Assembly: GCF_028858535.1 (NCBI RefSeq)
Contig: NZ_JAPMOU010000012.1
Coordinates: 100,104 to 164,103, forward strand
Origin: Spartinivicinus poritis
Lineage (GTDB): Bacteria > Pseudomonadota > Gammaproteobacteria > Pseudomonadales > Zooshikellaceae
DNA: 64,000 nt
Direction: 5' to 3'
A model generated the notes under the pieces. The model was given only the letters and a program-made list of their open reading frames with translations. It had not been told where the DNA came from and ran no database searches. Below, piece after piece: positions 18,055 to 26,205 of the stretch; position 1 is the stretch's first letter, and every line of letters starts with the position of its first letter. A program made the position numbers and the translations under genes.

Positions 18055-18801
18055 ATGGATTTAACTGGAAAAGTCGCCCTGGTAACTGGGGCAAGCCGGG
18101 GTATTGGTCAAGCCATTGCTAAAGCGTTAGCTGAATCAGGCGCTACCGTTGCTGGAACGGCAACTTCTGAAAAAGGTGCTGAGGCTATTACCGCCTATTT
18201 AAAAGAGCTGGGTAATGGTGGTCAGGGCTTTGTTTTAGATGTAAGTGATGATGCTTCTGTTGAGCAAAGCTTGAAAAACATTGCTGATACATTGGGTGGT
18301 AACCCGTTAGTTGTGGTTAATAATGCCGGTATTACGCGTGACAATATATTAATGCGGATGAAAGCAGACGAGTGGGATTCAGTGATTAACACTAACCTCA
18401 CTTCGCTGTACCGGGTGAGCAAAGCTTGCTTGAGAGCAATGACAAAAGCTCGTTGGGGGCGCATTATTAACGTCAGCTCTGTGGTAGGCTCCATGGGCAA
18501 TGCAGGGCAAACTAATTATGCAGCTGCAAAAGCAGGACTTGAAGGGTTTACCCGCTCATTAGCAAGGGAGCTGGGCGCACGTAATATCACAGTGAATGCG
18601 GTAGCCCCTGGCTTTATTGATACGGATATGACTCGTGAGCTGCCAGAAGCGCATAAAGAAACATTACTAGGGCAAATTCCACTGACTCGGTTGGGGCAAC
18701 CAGAGGAAATTGCAGCAGCAGTTAAATTCCTTGCCAGTGAGCCTGCAGGCTACATTACTGGCGAGACTCTCCATGTAAATGGGGGTATGTACATGGGATA
18801 A
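18055..18801 (+). CDS. fabG: 3-oxoacyl-ACP reductase
   Basis: FabG (248 aa), an NADPH-dependent short-chain reductase acting on 3-ketoacyl-ACP in fatty-acid synthesis. The cofactor motif TGASRGIG is at residues 11-18, NNAG is at 89-92, and the catalytic set is Ser142, Tyr155 and Lys159 (SSVVGS, NYAAAKAG). The C-terminus ITGETLHVNGGMYM is typical of FabG rather than of general short-chain dehydrogenases. Position between fabD and acpP is the classic fab order. Confidence 0.97.
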   Translation: MDLTGKVALVTGASRGIGQAIAKALAESGATVAGTATSEKGAEAITAYLKELGNGGQGFVLDVSDDASVEQSLKNIADTLGGNPLVVVNNAGITRDNILMRMKADEWDSVINTNLTSLYRVSKACLRAMTKARWGRIINVSSVVGSMGNAGQTNYAAAKAGLEGFTRSLARELGARNITVNAVAPGFIDTDMTRELPEAHKETLLGQIPLTRLGQPEEIAAAVKFLASEPAGYITGETLHVNGGMYMG

Positions 18802-18946
18802 TTGATAATTCCCATTGTACTCCCCAAAAGTGCTGCTAGAATACCCGGTAATTTTTGGGGGTGGTGAAACTTGCATTCATCACAAACGTTTTTATACACT
18901 TACCTCTGCAGCGAGACTGCATAACTAGATAGGAGCAGAACAAGGT

Positions 18947-19180
18947 ATGAGTACCATTGATGAACGCGTCAAAAAAATCGTTTGCGAACAATTGGGCGTT
19001 AAAGAAGAAGAAGTGACAAACGGCGCATCTTTTGTTGACGATCTTGGCGCTGATTCTCTAGACACTGTTGAGCTGGTAATGGCTTTAGAAGAAGAGTTCG
19101 AAACCGAGATTCCTGACGAAGAAGCAGAAAAAATTACAACTGTTCAAGAAGCAATTGATTACGTTATTAAGCATCAGTAA
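18947..19180 (+). CDS. acpP: Acyl carrier protein
   Basis: Acidic 77-residue carrier of fatty-acid intermediates. Ser37 in [18 protein letters not shown] is the phosphopantetheine attachment site. Nearly the entire helix II sequence is the conserved form. GGAG precedes the ATG. It lies 145 bp after fabG, and a strong terminator follows, which fits the high separate expression usual for acpP. Confidence 0.98.
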   Translation: MSTIDERVKKIVCEQLGVKEEEVTNGASFVDDLGADSLDTVELVMALEEEFETEIPDEEAEKITTVQEAIDYVIKHQ

Positions 19181-19203
19181 TTTTATTTGCTTCTCGTTCG
19201 TTT

Positions 19204-19242
19204 AAATAAAAAGCCGTTCATATTCTGAACGGCTTTTTATTT
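19204..19242 (+). terminator. Strong terminator after acpP
   Basis: A perfect 17-bp stem (AAATAAAAAGCCGTTCA and its complement) with a TATTC loop and a T-rich end. It lies 23 bp after the acpP stop. Confidence 0.9.
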
Positions 19243-19661
19243 GTGGCTTATTTTTGTTGTGCTTGAAGACAGTGCTATACGCTGTATTTTTGGTAGTACA
19301 GCTATTTATAGTGATACGGCAAAGGCTTGTTCCAATTTTGATGTGCGTTTAATAAAATATTGCTCAGCGATTTACGCCTCATAGGGGCTGATCCTTGTCT
19401 TTTGGTAGTGGTGTTTAAAAAAACGTTGAAGCCTGTTTCAAGCTAAAATTATCAGTGTATACCCTATGTGTGGTGTTTGGAATTTCATAAAACCGTAGAA
19501 ATTCCTTAATATTTTTTGCTCGTTTGTCGTAAAACAAGCGGCGTTTAGTTAAACAACTAATTGATTTGTAATTGTGGAAGAAATATCTGCATCAATATCG
19601 TTCATTATTGCTGCTTTATATTCTTCGTTGATAGCTAGCTATTTATTTGGGGAGAGCATTA
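19243..19661 (+). promoter_or_regulatory. Long acpP-fabF spacer
   Basis: A 419-bp spacer, much longer than the usual acpP-fabF gap, and preceded by a strong terminator. It must therefore hold a separate fabF promoter, but I find no clear -10/-35 pair. The ribosome site GGGGAG at 19649-19654 serves fabF. A short open frame overlapping the fabF start looks like chance. Confidence 0.4.
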
Positions 19662-20900
19662 GTGTCTCGCAGACGAGTGGTGATTACCGGTTTAGGGCTT
19701 GTGACTCCATTAGGAAATACGGTTTCAGCTACCTGGCAAAAAATACTAGCTGGTCAAAGTGGCATCAGCACTATTGATTTTATGGATGTAGCAAACCTGC
19801 CAACGAAGTTTGCAGGTGCCATCAAGGACTTGGATATTACTGAGTATATGCCTGCAAAACAGGCCCGCAAAATAGATATGTTTATTCAGTATGGTTTGGT
19901 TGCAGCAATTCAAGCCATAAAAGATGCTGGCTTTGAAGTCTCTGATGCTAATGCAGATCGGATTGGTACGGTGATTGGTTCAGGTATAGGGGGCATCTCC
20001 ACCATTGAGCAGAATGTGCAGATTCTCAATCAATCTGGGCCGAGACGAATTTCTCCTTTCTTTGTTCCAGCCTCTATTGTCAATATGGCTAGTGGCCAGT
20101 TATCCATGATGTATAACCTTCGGGGTCCAAACTATGCCATTAGCACCGCCTGTACCACAGGTACCCACTGTATAGGGTTGGCAGCACGCAATATTGCTTA
20201 TGACGAAGCTGATATCATGGTGGCTGGCGGAGCTGAAAAAGCCTCAGCAGCAATCGGTATGGCAGGGTTTAGTGCTGCAAGGGCTTTGTCGACTCGTAAT
20301 GATGATCCAGAAAAAGCCAGTCGCCCTTGGGATAAAGATCGTGATGGTTTTGTCTTGAGTGATGGGGCGGGTGTGTTGGTGCTAGAAGAGTACGAACATG
20401 CTAAGCGTCGAGGTGCCACTATTTATGCAGAGCTGACAGGCTTTGGTATGAGCGCCGATGCCTTTCATGTCACTGCACCGCCTGAGGATGGCCGTGGAGC
20501 ACTCAAAGCGATGAAGAATGCTTTAAAAGATGCCAAACTGCCTCCTGAACAAATTAATTACATTAACGCTCACGGCACTTCTACACCAGCTGGTGATGTG
20601 GCAGAGTCTCGAGCAGTTGAGCAGCTGATGGGATCCCATGCGACTGCATTGGCAATGAGCTCTACCAAATCAATGACCGGGCATTTATTGGGCGCTGCAG
20701 GAGCTATAGAGGCGGCGTTTACTGCGTTGGCCATTCGTGACCAGGTTGTCCCGCCTACTATCAACCTAGATAACCCGGATCCAGAATGTACGCTTGACTA
20801 TGTGCCACATGAAGCACGATCGTTGGCGATAGAGTATGCGCTATCAAACTCTTTTGGATTTGGTGGTACGAATGCTTCACTGGTATTTGCCAAAGTCTAA
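19662..20900 (+). CDS. fabF: 3-oxoacyl-ACP synthase II
   Basis: FabF (412 aa), the beta-ketoacyl-ACP synthase that extends acyl-ACP with malonyl-ACP and in E. coli adjusts unsaturated fatty-acid length. GTG 19662, seven bases after GGGGAG, gives the standard N-terminus [17 protein letters not shown]; an in-frame TTG at 19647 overlaps the ribosome site and is rejected. The catalytic Cys164 is in [11 protein letters not shown]. The two active-site histidines are in [11 protein letters not shown] and [12 protein letters not shown]. The C-terminus [13 protein letters not shown] is typical. A hairpin repeat follows within 40 bp. Confidence 0.96.
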   Translation: MSRRRVVITGLGLVTPLGNTVSATWQKILAGQSGISTIDFMDVANLPTKFAGAIKDLDITEYMPAKQARKIDMFIQYGLVAAIQAIKDAGFEVSDANADRIGTVIGSGIGGISTIEQNVQILNQSGPRRISPFFVPASIVNMASGQLSMMYNLRGPNYAISTACTTGTHCIGLAARNIAYDEADIMVAGGAEKASAAIGMAGFSAARALSTRNDDPEKASRPWDKDRDGFVLSDGAGVLVLEEYEHAKRRGATIYAELTGFGMSADAFHVTAPPEDGRGALKAMKNALKDAKLPPEQINYINAHGTSTPAGDVAESRAVEQLMGSHATALAMSSTKSMTGHLLGAAGAIEAAFTALAIRDQVVPPTINLDNPDPECTLDYVPHEARSLAIEYALSNSFGFGGTNASLVFAKV

Positions 20901-20935
20901 CCTCTGGCTCAAGTAAGCTTTTATTGATAATGAGC

Positions 20936-21171
20936 GTGTTGCAAAAGTACTTCAAATCAAGCCTTTTCTCCCCGTAAGAGTGTCGCGAAAAGGTACTGGA
21001 GAATAAATATGGAGTAACAGGGTATTCTTCCACCGCTCTACAAGGCCATCCCTGGCCTTTAGAGCTTTAGCTGTTCCCGGCAGCCGTTCCAGAGCACCCT
21101 ATCACTCCATATTTCCAAGCTTTAGCAACGAGCTCAAAGGGGTAAAGTGCTAAAAATGACTTTTGCAACAC
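20936..21171. repeat. Dispersed hairpin repeat, copy 1 (longest)
   Basis: This is the longest of six related intergenic elements. Outer ends are a perfect 13-bp inverted repeat, GTGTTGCAAAAGT (20936-20948) and its complement (21159-21171). A second inner end GTGTCGCGAAAA lies at about 20980, so the element looks nested. The core (21007-21112) begins ATATGGAGTAACAGGG and ends in the imperfect complement CCCTATCACTCCATAT. In the centre is GCTCTA-CAAGGCCATCCCTGGCCTTTAGAGC-like pairing around GGCCATCCCTGGCC. It fills the fabF-pabC gap, and its right end overlaps the first possible pabC start codon. Confidence 0.85.
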
Positions 21172-21195
21172 TCTGCAAAAGAGGTAGTAGATAGG

Positions 21196-22059
21196 TTGGC
21201 TGAACAAGGTCGATTAAATAACGGTTGGCTAAATGGTGAGGCAGTTGCTGACTTGCCAGCAACAGATCGAGGGTTGCACTATGGCGATGGTTTGTTTGAA
21301 ACCATCCGAGTGGATAACAAGCAGCCTATTTGGTGGCAGCAGCATTTAGAGCGACTTTTGCTGGGTTGCGAGCGTCTTGGCATAACCATTGAGCCAGGCA
21401 TTGTTGAGCAAGAGCTACAGGGTTTTATTGTTAAGCAAAAGGATCATGGCATCGTAAAGCTTATGATTACCCGTGGCTCAGGTGGTCGTGGTTATAGCCC
21501 CTCAGGTGCCAATCAGCCAACGCGGCTGCTGTTATGGTATCCACTGCCTAACTACCCTGCGAAAAATTTCCAACAAGGTATTCAGCTATTTGATTGTCAG
21601 AGCTTATTGGGGCATCAGCCTTTACTAGCAGGCTTAAAACATCTGAATCGGCTTGAGCAGGTGCTGGCCCGGCAAGAGTGGAATGATAACCAGTTTGCAG
21701 AAGGGCTAATGCTAGATTTGAACCAGCATATTGTAGAAGGCACAATGACCAATGTTTTTTGGGTGGCCGATAATGGTGAGTTGCACACACCAAACCTAAA
21801 TGATTGTGGAGTGGCTGGCGTTTGTCGCCAGTTTGTGCTTCAACAAGCACAGCAGCTGGGTATTACGACGAAACAGGAGTGTTACACTGTTGCTGATCTT
21901 GCCAAGGCCAAAGAAGTATTTGTCTGTAATAGTGTGATAGGAGTCTGGCCAGTCAGAGCTTACCGCCAGTGGTCTTGGCCTCTAGGCTCCTTGACTCAGC
22001 AGTTGCAGGCACTGATAAATGCTGTAATGCCATGCGAACGTTTATTTTCAAAACAATAA
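21196..22059 (+). CDS. pabC: Aminodeoxychorismate lyase
   Basis: PabC, the PLP enzyme that splits aminodeoxychorismate to p-aminobenzoate and pyruvate for folate synthesis, a fold-type IV member like branched-chain aminotransferases. Motifs are DRGLHYGDGLFETIRV near the N-terminus, GLKHLNRLEQVLARQEW with the PLP Lys, and EGTMTNVFWV. No ATG lies upstream of the first conserved residues. I choose TTG 21196, with AAGAGG at 21179-21184, giving 287 aa. A further in-frame TTG at 21163 lies inside the end of the hairpin repeat and has no ribosome site. The repeat may have displaced the original start region. The gene overlaps mltG by 28 bases. Confidence 0.88.
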   Translation: MAEQGRLNNGWLNGEAVADLPATDRGLHYGDGLFETIRVDNKQPIWWQQHLERLLLGCERLGITIEPGIVEQELQGFIVKQKDHGIVKLMITRGSGGRGYSPSGANQPTRLLLWYPLPNYPAKNFQQGIQLFDCQSLLGHQPLLAGLKHLNRLEQVLARQEWNDNQFAEGLMLDLNQHIVEGTMTNVFWVADNGELHTPNLNDCGVAGVCRQFVLQQAQQLGITTKQECYTVADLAKAKEVFVCNSVIGVWPVRAYRQWSWPLGSLTQQLQALINAVMPCERLFSKQ

Positions 22060-23084
22060 CATTGTTGCTTTTTCTTGCCGGCATCGCTTTAGTTGCCGCT
22101 GCCTGGGCGCTAATTTATGGGGTTGATATGTATGGCCAGCAGCCCCTAAAGGCTCAACAGCAAACCACTCTTACCATTGCCAGTGGTTCTTCTGTCAAGC
22201 AGATTACTCAACAGTTGAAGTCACAAGGGCTGGTTGAGTATGATTGGCTATTTGCACTTTACATTAGAGCCAAAGGCAAAGCCCATCAGCTAAAAGCGGG
22301 AGAGTTTGAATTACAAGCGAATGCTAATCATCAGGATTTATTGAGTACACTCGTCAACGGTAAGCAGCGGCAGTACAGCGTTACTCTGGTTGAAGGCTGG
22401 AATGTGAAGCAAATGTTGAGTGCTATTACCAAGCATCCTCAAATTACCCATACTTTACCAGTATCAGTAGATCAAGAAAGCTTATTGGAGGCACTAGGGC
22501 TACCGAGCAAGCATGCAGAGGGGTTGTTTTTTCCTGACACCTATTTTTTTACTGCGGGTATGAGTGACAAAGACTTACTGCTGCGAGCATACCGGAAGAT
22601 GGATAAGGTACTTGCACAAGAATGGCAGCAGCGCAAAGAAGGTCTCCCTTATCAATCACCCTACGAAGTGCTTATCATGGCTTCAATTGTGGAAAAAGAG
22701 ACAGGCACTGCAGGTGAAAGGCCCCAAATTGCTGGCGTGTTTACTCGTCGTCTGGAAAAAGGGATGCGGTTACAAACTGATCCTACGGTTATTTATGGGT
22801 TAGGGGAAAAATACCAGGGCAATTTGACTCGTAAGCATTTACGCCAGCCAACCCCTTATAACACTTATACCATTAAGGGCTTACCCCCTACACCGATTGC
22901 CTTACCGGGTAAAGCTGCAATTAACGCCGTATTAAATCCAGCGCCTGGTAAGTCCTTGTACTTTGTAGCTAAAGGGGATGGTAGTCACTATTTTTCTGCA
23001 ACGCTTAAAGAGCATAATCGAGCAGTGCGTAAATATCAGTTAAACCGGCGTGCTAACTATCGCTCTCAACCAGTTAATAATTAA
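22032..23084 (+). CDS. mltG: Endolytic murein transglycosylase MltG (YceG)
   Basis: A membrane-anchored lytic transglycosylase (350 aa) that cuts nascent glycan strands and so limits their length. I place the start at ATG 22032, inside the end of pabC. This gives a short basic N-terminus followed by one membrane helix (about residues 7-29). A LysM-like periplasmic region follows. The catalytic Glu is in ASIVEKETGTAGERP, and YNTYTIKGLPPTPIALPG and NPAPGKSLYFVAKGDG are the C-terminal family motifs. The order pabC-mltG-tmk-holB is conserved in gammaproteobacteria. Confidence 0.95.
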   Translation: MRTFIFKTITLLLFLAGIALVAAAWALIYGVDMYGQQPLKAQQQTTLTIASGSSVKQITQQLKSQGLVEYDWLFALYIRAKGKAHQLKAGEFELQANANHQDLLSTLVNGKQRQYSVTLVEGWNVKQMLSAITKHPQITHTLPVSVDQESLLEALGLPSKHAEGLFFPDTYFFTAGMSDKDLLLRAYRKMDKVLAQEWQQRKEGLPYQSPYEVLIMASIVEKETGTAGERPQIAGVFTRRLEKGMRLQTDPTVIYGLGEKYQGNLTRKHLRQPTPYNTYTIKGLPPTPIALPGKAAINAVLNPAPGKSLYFVAKGDGSHYFSATLKEHNRAVRKYQLNRRANYRSQPVNN

Positions 23085-23105
23085 GTAATTTTTAAGCAAA
23101 ATACC

Positions 23106-23747
23106 ATGTCAAAACTGAAGTCAGGTCTATTCATTACCGTGGAAGGCTCTGAAGGGGTAGGCAAGTCTACCTGTATATCATTTATTACTAACTGGCTACA
23201 TGCTAATGGCCTGCCTTGTATAGCCACCAGAGAGCCAGGGGGAACCCCCTTTGCTGAGACAATCCGTAACTTGTTATTGGCGCCACAGCAGGAGCCTGTT
23301 ACCGATCTCACTGAGTTATTGTTGATGTTTGCGGCCCGGGCTCAGCATCTTGAGCAGGTAATCAAACCTGCTATGGCTGAACAAAAAATAGTGGTTTGTG
23401 ACCGATTTACAGATGCCACCTATGCTTATCAAGGCGGCGGGCGAGGAGGTGATTTCCTTCAAATCAGTCAGCTTGAGCAACTTGTGCAGGGCTCACTTAG
23501 ACCTCACGCCACACTGCTGCTAGACATGCCGGTAGCAGATGCGTTAAAGCGAGCGGCTAAGCGAGGAGCGCTAGACCGTATAGAGAGCCAGACCATCGAT
23601 TTTTTTGAGCGGGTCAGACAGGCCTATTTGGAAAGAGCCAAGCAATATCCTGAACAATTCTACCTTATTGATGCAAGTCAGCCCCTGGCACAGGTTCAGC
23701 AGCAGGTTGAACAGGTATTGGCCAAGGTTGTAAAGCAACATGCTTAG
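23106..23747 (+). CDS. tmk: Thymidylate kinase
   Basis: Cytoplasmic dTMP kinase (213 aa) that makes dTDP for DNA synthesis. The P-loop VEGSEGVGKST is at about residues 12-22. TREPGGTPFAETIR is the dTMP-binding signature, VCDRFTDATYAYQGGGRGG is the DRY-like motif and lid area, and DRIESQTIDFFERVR is near the C-terminus. The stop overlaps the holB start by eight bases, so the pair is coupled. Confidence 0.96.
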   Translation: MSKLKSGLFITVEGSEGVGKSTCISFITNWLHANGLPCIATREPGGTPFAETIRNLLLAPQQEPVTDLTELLLMFAARAQHLEQVIKPAMAEQKIVVCDRFTDATYAYQGGGRGGDFLQISQLEQLVQGSLRPHATLLLDMPVADALKRAAKRGALDRIESQTIDFFERVRQAYLERAKQYPEQFYLIDASQPLAQVQQQVEQVLAKVVKQHA

Positions 23748-24744
23748 CTTTGAAGCTAAGCCATTGCCTTGGCAATTAGCGCAATGGCAGCAGTTAATGG
23801 CTCAGCGTCATCAACAAAAGCTGGCTCATGCTTATTTACTGCATGGTATGCCAGGAGTAGGGAAACTGCACTTTGCTCAATTGTTTGGCCAGCTGTTGCT
23901 GTGTGTGCAGCCAAATGTAAACACTACTGCACCTTGTCAGCAATGCAAATCATGCCTGTTATTTAATGCAGGCTCTCATCCAGATATTTTGCAGATTGCA
24001 CCTGAAGGAACCGGCAAGCCAATTAAGGTTGATCAAATCCGGCAGCTCATTGATTTTGCAGCCAAAACTGCTCAGCAAGGTGGTTATCGGGTGATTATTA
24101 TTGACCCAGCAGATGCCATGAACATCAATGCCAGCAATGCTTTGCTGAAGTGTCTGGAAGAGCCTGGTCACAATACGATTTTGTTGTTACTGAGTGAGCA
24201 AACCAGTGCATTGCTGGCAACCATCAAAAGCCGTTGTCAGGTACTGGCATTTCCACTTCCAGAGTTAGAATTAGCGAAAGACTGGCTGCTACACCAGTCA
24301 CTGCCTGATAGCGACTTAGAAAATTTATTAGTAGCCGCTCATTATCAGCCCCTTACAGCCTTAACGTTCCACAAGGAACAGCGGCTGAAGCAGCGTCAGG
24401 CATTACAGTCCTGCTTGGCAGCAATTACCAAAGGACAGAAAACCCCTGTGGCTGCTGCTCAGGAATGGCTCAATGAAGATTTACTCTGCCTATTTGACTG
24501 GCTGGTAGACTGGTTGGCAGAGATGATTAAGTGGGCGATGGCAAAAGATGAGACATTCATCAAAAATCAGGATATGCTTAAAATGTTGAGTTATGTTTCA
24601 ACTAAAGCAGGTGTAACTCGACTCTATGGTTATTATATGTGGCTGTCTGAACAGCGTCAGCGGCTGTTAGGTGCGGCAAACCAGAATAAGCAGTTAATGT
24701 TGGAAAGCCTGTTTATTGGCTGGCTTCATCTAACAATCCATTAG
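23740..24744 (+). CDS. holB: DNA polymerase III subunit delta'
   Basis: Delta' is the rigid stator subunit of the clamp loader (334 aa). HGMPGVGKLHFAQ replaces a classic Walker A, as is normal because delta' does not hydrolyse ATP. The zinc site is CVQP...CQQCKSC at about residues 58-76. ALLKCLEEPGHNTILLLLSE and TIKSRCQ (the SRC motif) are clamp-loader signatures. Coupled to tmk upstream and followed after 28 bases by pilZ, exactly as in Pseudomonas. Confidence 0.95.
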   Translation: MLSFEAKPLPWQLAQWQQLMAQRHQQKLAHAYLLHGMPGVGKLHFAQLFGQLLLCVQPNVNTTAPCQQCKSCLLFNAGSHPDILQIAPEGTGKPIKVDQIRQLIDFAAKTAQQGGYRVIIIDPADAMNINASNALLKCLEEPGHNTILLLLSEQTSALLATIKSRCQVLAFPLPELELAKDWLLHQSLPDSDLENLLVAAHYQPLTALTFHKEQRLKQRQALQSCLAAITKGQKTPVAAAQEWLNEDLLCLFDWLVDWLAEMIKWAMAKDETFIKNQDMLKMLSYVSTKAGVTRLYGYYMWLSEQRQRLLGAANQNKQLMLESLFIGWLHLTIH

Positions 24745-24772
24745 ATAGATTGAATACAGTTAGGCTGTTGTC

Positions 24773-25126
24773 ATGAAACCTCCTAAGTTTGGTCCACGAA
24801 ACGGAATCTTGTCATTAACCATTAAGGATAAAGCGGTGCTCTATGCGGCTTATATGCCTTTTGTGGGGAATGGTGGGCTGTTTATTCCAACTAATAAGAC
24901 TTATCAGCTAGGCGATGAAGTGTTCTTGCTGCTTAATTTGATGGATGAGCCAGAAAAGATTCCTGTTGCAGGTAAGGTAGTATGGGTCACTCCAAAGGGT
25001 GCTCAAGGTAACCGTGCTGCAGGCATAGGTGTACAATTTAACGGGCAGGATGATATGGCTCGAAATAAAATTGAAACCTACCTGGCTGGAGCACTACAGT
25101 CTGATAGACCGACCCATACTATGTAA
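24773..25126 (+). CDS. pilZ: PilZ-domain protein of the type IV pilus type
   Basis: A 117-residue protein that is the PilZ domain alone. It matches the original PilZ of pilus assembly by its position after holB and by sequence blocks NGGLFIPTNKTYQLGDEVFLLL and GKVVWVTPKGAQGNRAAGIGVQF. The RxxxR motif needed for cyclic di-GMP binding is not present at the N-terminus, which is also true of Pseudomonas PilZ, known not to bind the nucleotide. It works with PilB and FimX-like partners in the cytoplasm. A terminator follows. Confidence 0.92.
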   Translation: MKPPKFGPRNGILSLTIKDKAVLYAAYMPFVGNGGLFIPTNKTYQLGDEVFLLLNLMDEPEKIPVAGKVVWVTPKGAQGNRAAGIGVQFNGQDDMARNKIETYLAGALQSDRPTHTM

Positions 25127-25153
25127 CGCTCATTGTTAATAAGTTCTTCTAAG

Positions 25154-25180
25154 CCCGTGTTTTTACACGGGTTTTTTATT
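25154..25180 (+). terminator. Terminator after pilZ
   Basis: Stem CCCGTGT / ACACGGG with a TTTT loop, followed by TTTTTTATTT. It ends the pabC-mltG-tmk-holB-pilZ run. Confidence 0.85.
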
Positions 25181-25302
25181 TATTTTAAGAAATTACTTTA
25201 AGTCGTATTTTACGGTATCCAGTAATACCAAACATTACGGATTTACTTTACTGATTAGAATGGGTAATACCCAGTACGTATTACAGGTTAGGTTCTGCTG
25301 TT

Positions 25303-26085
25303 ATGTTAATTGACTCACATTGTCATTTAGACCGTATTGATTTAGCGCCTTATCAAGGTGATTTATCAGCTGCTTTGCAACAAGCGAGTAATCGAGGGGT
25401 TGCTGGCTTTTTAGCAATTGCTGTGGATAAGGACAATATCAACACAGTGGTTGAGATAGCGCAGCTATATGACAATGTCTGGGCTAGTGTCGGTGTTCAT
25501 CCATTATCCGCTGCTGAAGGGTCACTATCTGTTGAGGAGCTAATCAGCCATGCCAGTCAAGAAAAGGTAGTGGCAATTGGAGAAACTGGGCTGGATTATT
25601 ACTATGATCAGCACTCCCAGGCCGAGCAGCTCAAATCATTTGCAGATCATATAGCGGTTGCGAAACAGTTGAACAAGCCGCTGGTAATTCATACTCGCCA
25701 AGCTAAAGCAGACACGTTAACACTTCTGCGTTCAGAAGGGGCTGAGCAAGCAGGCGGTGTTTTACATTGCTTTACCGAAGACTGGGATATGGCCAAGCAA
25801 GCCATGGATTTGGGCTTTTATATTTCAATTTCTGGGATTGTAACTTTTAAGAAGGCTACCAATGTCCATGAAGTCGCTAAGCAAGTGCCACTAGATCGCC
25901 TATTAGTGGAGACGGATTCGCCTTATCTGGCACCAGTGCCTTATCGTGGTAAAACCAATGAACCACAGTATGTGGTGGAAGTAGCGAAGTGTTTGGCTGA
26001 ATTACGGGGCGAATCATTTGATGTACTGGCTCAGCAAACCACTGAGAACTTTTTCAGGCTATTTGCTGGTGCAAGGCGGCTTTAA
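25303..26085 (+). CDS. tatD: TatD-family metal-dependent DNase
   Basis: A 260-residue TIM-barrel hydrolase of the TatD family, with 3'-5' exonuclease activity in studied members. The metal-binding motifs are intact: DSHCHLD at the N-terminus, AIGETGLDYYYD in the middle, VIHTRQA, VLHCFTEDW, and ETDSPYLAPVPYRG near the C-terminus. Ends with the usual TTENFFRLF. In Pseudomonas the homologue also follows pilZ. The upstream 175-bp spacer holds only the pilZ terminator and AT-rich sequence. Confidence 0.93.
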   Translation: MLIDSHCHLDRIDLAPYQGDLSAALQQASNRGVAGFLAIAVDKDNINTVVEIAQLYDNVWASVGVHPLSAAEGSLSVEELISHASQEKVVAIGETGLDYYYDQHSQAEQLKSFADHIAVAKQLNKPLVIHTRQAKADTLTLLRSEGAEQAGGVLHCFTEDWDMAKQAMDLGFYISISGIVTFKKATNVHEVAKQVPLDRLLVETDSPYLAPVPYRGKTNEPQYVVEVAKCLAELRGESFDVLAQQTTENFFRLFAGARRL

Positions 26086-26095
26086 GGAAGGGGTA

Positions 26096-26180
26096 GGTAA
26101 GTGATGCAGAACCTTATGAGGCATGGATGCCGATTAGAGCATCCAGGGAGGGACTTGCTGCGTGTTCTGGATCGCTTACC
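26096..26180. repeat. REP-like hairpin, family 2 copy A
   Basis: Outer arms GGTAAGTGATGCAGAAC (26096-26112) and GTTCTGGATCGCTTACC (26164-26180) pair with two mismatches. Inside is the palindrome GGCATGGATGCC, then TTAGAGC, CAGGGAGGGA and CTTGC. The same interior pattern recurs at 58734-58806 with a different outer stem. It lies between convergent tatD and aacS and may stop both transcripts. Confidence 0.7.
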
Positions 26181-26205
26181 TAGCCCGTATGTCAAAGTGA
26201 TCAAA

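Noticed and set aside
19261..19383. GTG-started 41-codon frame in the acpP-fabF gap
   Set aside because: No ribosome site and no protein-like pattern.
19574..19777. Frame overlapping the fabF start
   Set aside because: Overlaps conserved fabF sequence in another frame; no homologous features.
21969..22031. Upstream extension of mltG
   Set aside because: The extra 21 codons lie inside pabC and precede a normal membrane-anchor start at 22032.
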